From the NCBI GenBank assembly GCA_937981945.1, contig CALJNJ010000253.1:1-5305 (forward strand): a DNA stretch of 5,305 bases, in the 5' to 3' direction. The notes beneath the pieces are model-generated. The model made no database searches. It was not told the origin of the DNA and saw only the letters and a list, made by a program, of their open reading frames with translations. Origin of the DNA: an uncultured Caulobacterales bacterium. GTDB taxonomy: Bacteria; Pseudomonadota; Alphaproteobacteria; Caulobacterales; Maricaulaceae. Positions 1 through 4,711 of the stretch are shown here, in pieces. A program made the translations under genes and the position numbers. The number at the start of each line of letters is the position of its first letter. Within the stretch, counting starts at the first letter, position 1.

Positions 1-511
1 TGTTGTCTTTGGCCCCGGGGTGAAGATCGGGTCACATTCCATTGTTCATCCGTTTTCTCATTTGGAAGGCTGCGTCATTGGCGAGCATGTCAATATTGGC
101 CCTTTTGCGCGCATACGCCCGGGGACCCATTTGTCAGAGGGAGCGAAAATCGGTAATTTCGTGGAAACCAAAAAAGCCGTCATCGGCAAGGATTCCAAGG
201 TCAGCCATTTATCCTATATCGGCGATGCTGAATTAGGTGAGGGCGTCAATGTCGGCGCCGGGACGATCACTTGTAATTATGACGGTTATAACAAGCACAA
301 AACGACAATTGGCGACGGCGTATTTGTCGGGACCCATTCGTCCTTGGTGGCGCCGGTTACCATTGGCAAAGGGGCGTTTCTTGGCTCAGGCGGCGTTATT
401 ACAAAAGATGTCCCCGAAGATGCTTTAGCGCTTGCCAGAGCAGAACAAGTGAATAAAGACGGATGGGCAGCGCGTTATCACGCAGCGCAGAAGAAACGAA
501 AAGAGAAGTAG
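1..511 (+). CDS. glmU: GlmU, bifunctional UDP-GlcNAc pyrophosphorylase / glucosamine-1-P acetyltransferase (C-terminal part, 5' end outside window)
   Basis: The reading frame is open from base 2 and gives the last 169 residues, so the gene starts upstream of the window. GlmU makes UDP-GlcNAc for peptidoglycan and lipid A; this part is the left-handed beta-helix that transfers acetyl from acetyl-CoA to glucosamine-1-phosphate. The hexapeptide-repeat pattern is clear. Counting from the first visible residue, the substrate and catalytic positions known from the E. coli enzyme are present: R39 in RIRPG (E. coli R333), K57 in ETKKA (K351), H69 and Y72 in [10 protein letters not shown] (H363, Y366), N83 (N377), N92-Y93 in TCNYDG (N386, Y387) and R146 (R440). 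The C-terminus ends in a basic tail, as in the E. coli protein. The N-terminal uridylyltransferase domain is not visible. rpiA follows after 1 nt, so the two are almost surely co-transcribed. A GTG at base 20 lies inside the domain and is not the true start. Confidence 0.97.
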   Translation, partial: VVFGPGVKIGSHSIVHPFSHLEGCVIGEHVNIGPFARIRPGTHLSEGAKIGNFVETKKAVIGKDSKVSHLSYIGDAELGEGVNVGAGTITCNYDGYNKHKTTIGDGVFVGTHSSLVAPVTIGKGAFLGSGGVITKDVPEDALALARAEQVNKDGWAARYHAAQKKRKEK

Positions 512-512
512 A

Positions 513-1217
513 ATGACACGGGCAAAAGAAAATGCAGCGCTGGCGGCTCTGGATTTTGTCGAAGACGGCATGACATTGGGACTGGGCTCGGGATCAACCG
601 CAGAGCTTTTTATTGAGCATTTGGGCGAACGTGTCGCCGGTGGTCTTAAAGTGCAGGGCGTCCCGACGTCAGAAGCAACGGCGGCCTGCGCCAGAGAAAA
701 CGGCGTCCCTTTAATTGATATAGACCGGGTCAGTAAGATTCATCTGACCATAGACGGGGCGGATGAAGTTGACCCCATGTTCACACTGATCAAAGGGGGC
801 GGGGCTTGTCTTTTACGGGAAAAAATTGTCGCCTTTGCCTCAGAACGCATGATCGTCATCGTTGATGACCGCAAGCTGGTTGAGCAATTGGGCAAGTTTC
901 CTTTACCGGTCGAAGTTGACCCCTTTGGCGTCGCGCTCACGGCAGAACAAATTTACGATGCTTTGCAGCGCAGCGGATGCAAGAACGGACAAACCGTTCT
1001 TCGCCAAAATGCTGACGGCACAGGCCCTTTAATTACGGATGGCGGTCACTATATTGTGGACTGCAAATGTGAAATTATTCCGGCGCCCGGTGAAACGGCC
1101 CATATGCTCGAACGAATTCCGGGCGTGATGGAGCACGGCTTGTTTATCGACCTTTCCGGCATCGTCATTGTCGGTGAGGAAGACCATGCCCGCGTTATGG
1201 AACTCAAAAGAGAATAA
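513..1217 (+). CDS. rpiA: Ribose-5-phosphate isomerase A
   Basis: This 234-residue protein interconverts ribose-5-phosphate and ribulose-5-phosphate in the non-oxidative pentose phosphate pathway, in the cytosol. The length is normal for RpiA. Family motifs occur in order: GLGSGSTA (23-30), the phosphate-binding TSEAT (52-56), DGADEVD (81-87), KGGGACLLREK (94-104), PVEV (132-135) and IPGVMEHGLF (202-211). The catalytic residues known from the E. coli enzyme fall at the same numbers: D81, D84, K94 and the general base E103. The usual TDxGN motif reads TDGGH here (175-179), a mild variant. The ATG lies 1 nt after the glmU stop, with a weak purine-rich AGAGAAG as ribosome binding site inside the end of glmU, which suggests translational coupling. 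gor follows after 2 nt. No frameshift or missing key residue is seen. Confidence 0.97.
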   Translation: MTRAKENAALAALDFVEDGMTLGLGSGSTAELFIEHLGERVAGGLKVQGVPTSEATAACARENGVPLIDIDRVSKIHLTIDGADEVDPMFTLIKGGGACLLREKIVAFASERMIVIVDDRKLVEQLGKFPLPVEVDPFGVALTAEQIYDALQRSGCKNGQTVLRQNADGTGPLITDGGHYIVDCKCEIIPAPGETAHMLERIPGVMEHGLFIDLSGIVIVGEEDHARVMELKRE

Positions 1218-1219
1218 AT

Positions 1220-2566
1220 ATGCCAAAATATGACTATGATTTGTTCGTGATCGGTGCCGGGTCCGGCGGGGTCAGAGCGGGGCGCATGGTCGCGCAATTG
1301 GGAAAACGTGTTGCAGTCGCAGAAGAGAGCAAGCCCGGCGGAACCTGTGTGGTGCGAGGCTGTGTCCCCAAAAAATATTTGGTATATGGCGCTGAATACG
1401 GCGCTTCCATGAAAGCCGCCAAAGGCTATGGTTGGCAAGCCGACAATATCAAGTTTGATTGGCCGGTGCTCAGAGACAATATTCAAAAAGAAGTCTCACG
1501 ACTGTCAGGTATTTATGCCAATATTTTAGAAAAGAACGGGGCGTCTTTATATACCGAGCGCGCTGAAATCGTTGATAAACATACAGTGCGTTTGACGACT
1601 TCGGGCCGCGAAATAACCGCCAAAACTATCTTAATTGCGGTTGGCGGCCGTCCGTTCATGCCTGCTGTTGACGGTATTGAACATGCCATTATGTCGGATG
1701 ATGCGTTCCTGATGGAAAGCCTGCCTGAGAAAGCCGTTATTATTGGCGGCGGCTATATTGCGTCAGAATTCGCCGGTATTTTCGCCGGGCTCGGTGTCAA
1801 AACAACGCAGGTTTACCGCGGCGACAGTCTATTGCGCGGCTTTGATGATGATGTCCGCAAAATGGTGACGGATCAGCAAGCTCTGGTCGGCATTGATGTC
1901 AAATTGGGGGCTTCGCCTGTCGCGATCAAAAAGTCCTCAGGCGGACTGATCGTCAGCTTTGATGACGGATCAAAAATAGGGACGGAGTGTGTTTTCATGG
2001 CGACCGGCCGTAAGCCTTACACGGCGACACTCGGTCTTGAGAATGCGGGCGTTAAAGTGACGGATAGCGGCGCTATTGTCGTGGACGAATTTTCGCGCAC
2101 CTCAGCCAAAAATATTTACGCCATCGGTGATGTGACGGACCGGGTAAACCTGACCCCGGTCGCCATTCGCGAAGCCATGGCATTTGTGGATACGGTCTAT
2201 AAAGATAATCCGCGAGGCTATGATCACAGCGACATCGCCAGCGCCGTTTTCACGCGACCTCCGGTTGGTACGGTCGGACTGACGGAAGAACAGGCGCGGG
2301 CTGAGTTCGGTGACAAAATAAAAGTCTACACGACCAATTTCAGGCCCATGAAAAATGTCTTGGCCGGTAAGGATCAGCGCTGTTTCATGAAGCTCATCAC
2401 TGAGGGCCGAAAAGAGCGCGTCATCGGCATACATCTGGTCGGCGATGATACGCCTGAAATTATTCAGGCGCTCGGGATTACGATTAAGGGCGGATTGACC
2501 AAAGCGGATTTTGACGCGACTTGCGCCGTCCACCCGACTCTGGCCGAAGAGATTGTAACGCTCTGA
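1220..2566 (+). CDS. gor: Glutathione-disulfide reductase
   Basis: This 448-residue FAD-dependent pyridine nucleotide-disulfide oxidoreductase reduces GSSG to GSH with NADPH in the cytosol. Visible parts in order: the FAD dinucleotide fold GAGSGG (12-17), the redox disulfide C43/C48 in GGTCVVRGCVPKK, the NADPH fold GGGYIASEFAG (176-186) with R200 and R206 in VYRGDSLLRGFD, the second FAD contact AIGDVTD (301-307), and the C-terminal interface motif HPTLAEE with catalytic H438 and E443. The arginine pair in the second nucleotide site marks NADPH preference and, with the active-site sequence, separates it from dihydrolipoamide dehydrogenase and mercuric reductase. The VVRG form of the active site resembles alphaproteobacterial and plant-type enzymes. 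It starts 2 nt after rpiA with only a weak AAGAGAA upstream, so it is likely translated from the glmU-rpiA-gor transcript. Its TGA directly abuts the stop of the convergent lipoprotein gene. Confidence 0.95.
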   Translation: MPKYDYDLFVIGAGSGGVRAGRMVAQLGKRVAVAEESKPGGTCVVRGCVPKKYLVYGAEYGASMKAAKGYGWQADNIKFDWPVLRDNIQKEVSRLSGIYANILEKNGASLYTERAEIVDKHTVRLTTSGREITAKTILIAVGGRPFMPAVDGIEHAIMSDDAFLMESLPEKAVIIGGGYIASEFAGIFAGLGVKTTQVYRGDSLLRGFDDDVRKMVTDQQALVGIDVKLGASPVAIKKSSGGLIVSFDDGSKIGTECVFMATGRKPYTATLGLENAGVKVTDSGAIVVDEFSRTSAKNIYAIGDVTDRVNLTPVAIREAMAFVDTVYKDNPRGYDHSDIASAVFTRPPVGTVGLTEEQARAEFGDKIKVYTTNFRPMKNVLAGKDQRCFMKLITEGRKERVIGIHLVGDDTPEIIQALGITIKGGLTKADFDATCAVHPTLAEEIVTL

Positions 2567-3826
2567 TTATTCTTCAGCGACGATAAATAATCCGCGGTCG
2601 ATATCGCTGATAACGATATTGCCGCTGGCGAAGAACGGATAAACACTCCACGCACCGTCAAATCCACGTTCATTGTCCGCGGGATAAGTGTCAAAACTCA
2701 TGACTTCGTTCAGTGTGTTGGTCGCCAAATCGCCGAATTCCAAGACTTGCAGGCCTGAATGATAGTTGGCTTGATAAAGACGATTGCCGACAACATACAT
2801 ATTGTGGTCAATGGCATTATGAGGACTCAAATAATCATATAAATAGGTCGGATTGTCGAGATCTCTGACATCTATGACAATGGTTCGTGTCCGGTTGCCG
2901 ATATTTCTTTCATCCAGCTCATCACCGACGAACATGAAGCTTTGGGATTCATCGAGCCAGTTTTGGTGTGTATAGCCAAAATTGGGATAGACTTCCGTAC
3001 CCAGAGTAACAGGCGCAGATTTATCGCTCACATCGCCAATGCTGACGGAGTCTTCATTGGAACGAAAGCAGATTTCTTTGCCGCTATGTTCCGTATCCGG
3101 ACCGCTATACATGATGCAATGGGCATCATGGGTATAGCCTTGTGCGGACATACAGCCTTCGAAAACCGGGTCTACGGGATCAGCTAAATTGAGCATATGC
3201 AAGCCGCCGCTACAGGCGTTGCTGCCGACGATATAGCCAAAACCGCTATCCTCATTAATGACCATATTATGGGAGCTGTTGACACCTTCATAGACCGCAT
3301 CTGCGCTGAATGTCTGATTATTGGAAACGCCGCGAAGCCGCGTGAGGTCAAAAATTTGCATACCGTGTGCGCCGGCATTATCGGCAACGATATAGGCATG
3401 GTTGCTGTAGACTTTAATGTCGCGCCAGGAGGCCGAAACCGTATTGGTCGGAAGTTTGCCGGCAATAACCGGATTTTCAGGATCCGTGATCCGCACAAAA
3501 GCTGTCCCGTTATCCAGGCCCATCAGCGCGTATTCATCGCCGTTAGCGGGATCGGTCCAGCCCCAAATATCATTGCCCGACCCTGCGCTGAAATCTGACA
3601 AACCAATGCGTTTGCTCAGTTTCATTCCGTTACATGGAAATGTTGCGGCAACGCCGCCGACACAGGACGCCGGTCCGACTGTGTCGGATGTTCCGCCGCC
3701 GCCGCCGGATCCGCCGCCCCCGACATTAGTAGGAGGCGGTGTTGAAGAGGTGCTACCGCTGCCGCCGCAGGCGGCAAGGGAAAATGCTGATATTGAAAGG
3801 GTGAGACATGCGATAATTTTTTTCAT
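2567..3826 (-). CDS. Secreted lipoprotein, choice-of-anchor B family (LVIVD-repeat beta-propeller)
   Basis: The protein has 419 residues from the ATG at 3826. Residues 1-20 are a lipoprotein signal peptide: two lysines, a hydrophobic core and the lipobox LAAC with C20 as the lipid-modified cysteine. Gly at +2 suggests the outer membrane. Residues 21-48 are a Gly/Ser/Thr/Pro linker. The rest matches my memory of choice-of-anchor B proteins, with features such as DIWGWTDP (87-94), SWRDIKVY (133-140), NAGAHGMQIFDL (150-161), YTHDAHC (231-237), NEDSVSIGDVSDKS (257-270) and AIDHNMYV (338-345). Seven repeat units of about 50 residues, several closing in a D-x-x-NP-like turn, point to a seven-bladed propeller. 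Beyond C20 there are six cysteines (55, 65, 205, 225, 237, 253), which could form three disulfides; the pairing is inferred. No catalytic site is recognised and the function is unknown. An in-frame TTG at 3940 would put 38 residues inside tdk ahead of the signal peptide, so the 3826 ATG is preferred. No clear Shine-Dalgarno precedes it. Confidence 0.88.
   Translation of the reverse strand: MKKIIACLTLSISAFSLAACGGSGSTSSTPPPTNVGGGGSGGGGGTSDTVGPASCVGGVAATFPCNGMKLSKRIGLSDFSAGSGNDIWGWTDPANGDEYALMGLDNGTAFVRITDPENPVIAGKLPTNTVSASWRDIKVYSNHAYIVADNAGAHGMQIFDLTRLRGVSNNQTFSADAVYEGVNSSHNMVINEDSGFGYIVGSNACSGGLHMLNLADPVDPVFEGCMSAQGYTHDAHCIMYSGPDTEHSGKEICFRSNEDSVSIGDVSDKSAPVTLGTEVYPNFGYTHQNWLDESQSFMFVGDELDERNIGNRTRTIVIDVRDLDNPTYLYDYLSPHNAIDHNMYVVGNRLYQANYHSGLQVLEFGDLATNTLNEVMSFDTYPADNERGFDGAWSVYPFFASGNIVISDIDRGLFIVAEE
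3683..3766 (-). repeat. Low-complexity Gly/Ser/Thr/Pro linker coding region
   Basis: Codons 21-48 of the lipoprotein encode a flexible tether between the lipid-modified cysteine and the propeller. The run GGGGSGGGGG (residues 36-45) is written with mostly GGC and GGA-type codons and appears on the + strand as a GCC/CCG repeat at about 3692-3721. Such tethers are common behind lipobox cysteines. Its length probably varies among relatives by slippage, which is an inference. Confidence 0.7.
3767..3826 (-). other. Lipoprotein signal peptide with lipobox LAAC
   Basis: These 20 codons encode MKKIIACLTLSISAFSLAAC. The charged start, the hydrophobic stretch and the lipobox ending in C20 (codon at 3767-3769) fit cleavage by signal peptidase II before the cysteine. 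The feature fixes the start codon of the propeller gene at 3826. Confidence 0.88.
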
Positions 3827-3891
3827 GAGGGCGGTATGCCAATGGCGAAAGACAGGTTCAACCTCAAAGTCGAAAAAAGGTGTAATTAATC
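3827..3891 (-). promoter_or_regulatory. tdk-lipoprotein spacer with a weak promoter-like pair
   Basis: This 65-nt gap separates the tdk stop from the lipoprotein start. Reading the - strand, TTGAAC (3861-3856) is followed after 17 nt by CATACC (3838-3833), a good -35 but poor -10 match. Transcription from it would begin at or next to the ATG, giving a leaderless message, which would fit the missing ribosome binding site. The -35 overlaps an 11-bp palindrome, AGGTT-c-AACCT at 3854-3864. A T-run near 3874-3879 has no GC-rich stem before it, so no terminator separates the genes and read-through from tdk is equally possible. Confidence 0.2.
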
Positions 3892-4485
3892 TTAGTCTTT
3901 TGTTCGGCTGATTTGAACTTCCCGCCAATGTTGCCGGCAAAGGGATACATAACGATCATTTCCGCCGATCTCGATCTGAGCGCCGTCCTGAACGGGCAGG
4001 CCGGCTGCATTTGTCCTGAGGTTCATGGTGGCTTTACGGCCGCACCAGCACAGGGTCTTAATTTCTCTGACATTGTCGGAAATCGCTAAGAGGGCGGCAC
4101 TGCCGTCAAATAAATTCCCTTTAAAATCGGTCCGAAGCCCGTAACAAATTACGGGAATGGACAGACGGTCCGCCGCGGCGGCCAATTGCCAGACTTGATC
4201 GCGGGTCATGAACTGCGCTTCATCAATAAAGACGCAATGGAGATCGTCCTGCAAAGCATGATCGGAAACAAATTCTTCCAAATTTGCATCCGGCTTAAAG
4301 GTCACGGCCTGCTTTTTAATGCCGATTCGAGAAACAATATCGCCGTCTTTGGAATCCCGGTCGTCTATTTCCGGTTTGAGCAATAAGACTTTCATGCCGC
4401 GCTCTGTATAATTATGCGCGGCCTGCAACAGAATTGTGCTCTTTCCGGCGTTCATGGCGCCGTAATGGAAATAGAGTTTAGCCAT
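3892..4485 (-). CDS. tdk: Thymidine kinase (type II, TK1-like)
   Basis: This 197-residue protein phosphorylates thymidine with ATP to give dTMP in nucleotide salvage. Visible parts: the P-loop GAMNAGKST (9-17), Walker B with the catalytic glutamate VFIDEAQF (85-92, E89), the conserved GLRTDFKGNLFDGS (116-129), the zinc site made by C146 and C148 in CWCGRK with C183 and H186 in SLCRQH, and the thymidine-binding lasso near GGNDRYVSLC (174-183). All four zinc ligands are kept, and the length is close to the E. coli enzyme (about 205 residues), so it should be active. Type II enzymes work as tetramers and are usually feedback-inhibited by dTTP; this is family knowledge. The ATG at 4485 gives the expected MAKLYFHYGAMNAGK start. 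No clear Shine-Dalgarno is seen before it (CGCTGCCAC-ATG). It is divergent from ffh across 226 bp and lies upstream of the lipoprotein gene on the same strand. Confidence 0.97.
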   Translation of the reverse strand: MAKLYFHYGAMNAGKSTILLQAAHNYTERGMKVLLLKPEIDDRDSKDGDIVSRIGIKKQAVTFKPDANLEEFVSDHALQDDLHCVFIDEAQFMTRDQVWQLAAAADRLSIPVICYGLRTDFKGNLFDGSAALLAISDNVREIKTLCWCGRKATMNLRTNAAGLPVQDGAQIEIGGNDRYVSLCRQHWREVQISRTKD

Positions 4486-4543
4486 GTGGCAGCGCTAGCA
4501 GAGGCCGGGTTGAGTCGCTAGGAGAATGTCAGTCAGATTTGCT

Positions 4544-4572
4544 TTGACTTTGTGTTTTTTTCCGGCTAATAG
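4544..4572 (+). promoter_or_regulatory. Candidate sigma70-type promoter for ffh leader
   Basis: TTGACT at 4544-4549 matches the -35 consensus in five of six bases. It is followed after 17 nt by TAATAG at 4567-4572, a poor -10 match (three of six); GCTAAT at 4565-4570 fits better but leaves only 15 nt. Transcription would start near 4580 and give an ffh leader of about 130 nt. An alternative -10 is TAAAAT at 4628-4633, five of six, but no -35 stands at a proper distance before it. Confidence 0.3.
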
Positions 4573-4579
4573 CCCCTCG

Positions 4580-4686
4580 ATTTTCTGCGCAAACACAAAT
4601 TTGCGCTCTGACCTGTGCGATCCCATGTAAAATGGATGATGCAGGCGGGGTCCTCCGGTCGATGAGTACATCCACCGGAGATTTTT
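4580..4686 (+). ncRNA. Candidate structured leader or small RNA upstream of ffh
   Basis: Three stem-loops lie in series. The first pairs GCGCAAA (4587-4593) with TTTGCGC (4600-4606) across a 6-nt loop. The second pairs ATC-CAT with one bulged C (4620-4626) with ATGGAT (4632-4637). The third is the long hairpin at 4653-4680 with a T5 tail. Stem-loops ending in a terminator-like hairpin are usual for small RNAs and for attenuated leaders. The 5' end is set only by a weak promoter guess. It is not SRP RNA by sequence. No known RNA family could be assigned from memory with confidence. Confidence 0.3.
4653..4686 (+). terminator. Terminator-like hairpin with T5 tail in front of ffh
   Basis: CTCCGGT (4653-4659) pairs perfectly with ACCGGAG (4674-4680). 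After one C-C mismatch, GATG (4661-4664) pairs with CATC (4669-4672) around an AGTA loop. One A and then TTTTT (4682-4686) follow. The shape fits a Rho-independent terminator read on the + strand; the T-run is short and offset by one base, so termination may be partial. There is no T-run on the other side, so it would not serve tdk-directed transcripts. It ends 25 nt before the ffh ATG, so it acts either on an upstream small RNA or as an attenuator of ffh. Confidence 0.5.
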
Positions 4687-4700
4687 GTGTTGTGTGGAAT

Positions 4701-4706
4701 ACGGAG
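4701..4706 (+). promoter_or_regulatory. Ribosome binding site of ffh
   Basis: ACGGAG lies 5 nt before the ATG at 4712. It supports that start over an in-frame GTG at 4694, which would add six residues and has no such site at a proper distance. The protein start MFEALGDKL also matches the usual Ffh N-terminus. Confidence 0.65.
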
Positions 4707-4711
4707 TTTTT

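Larger units (their letters stand above)
4486..4711. other. Divergent intergenic region between tdk and ffh
   Basis: The region has no convincing protein gene. On the + strand it holds a promoter-like pair near 4544-4572, three stem-loops at 4587-4606, 4620-4637 and 4653-4680, a T5 run at 4682-4686 and the ffh ribosome binding site at 4701-4706. No clear promoter could be assigned to tdk on the - strand; candidates near TTTGCG and TATTAG (about 4602-4567, - strand) are weak. The SRP RNA signature GGAAGGAAGCA is absent on both strands. Confidence 0.7.

Noticed and set aside
1049..1486. 145-codon - strand frame across the rpiA/gor junction
   Set aside because: It is antisense to two clear enzyme genes, with no family resemblance.
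2575..2621. Inverted repeats near the gor stop (CAGCGA/TCGCTG and ATATCG/CGATAT) as terminator
   Set aside because: No T-run follows on either strand, the stems are short or AT-rich, and they lie in coding sequence.
3761..3775. GCCGCC-gca-GGCGGC hairpin
   Set aside because: It arises from Ala/Gly codons around the lipobox cysteine and has no T-run; coding constraint explains it.
3869..3894. T-run after tdk (- strand) as intrinsic terminator
   Set aside because: The sequence before the T6 is AT-rich (ATTAATTACACC) with no GC-rich stem.
3417..3911. 164-codon + strand frame opposite the lipoprotein gene
   Set aside because: It is antisense to a well-supported gene; its proline-rich part is only the mirror of the glycine linker.
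3827..3940. Upstream TTG start extending the lipoprotein by 38 residues
   Set aside because: It would bury the lipoprotein signal peptide inside the chain and lies in the tdk coding end.
4586..4690. SRP RNA (4.5S, ffs) next to ffh
   Set aside because: The conserved GGAAGGAAGCA loop region is missing on both strands and the stems do not form the SRP domain IV shape.
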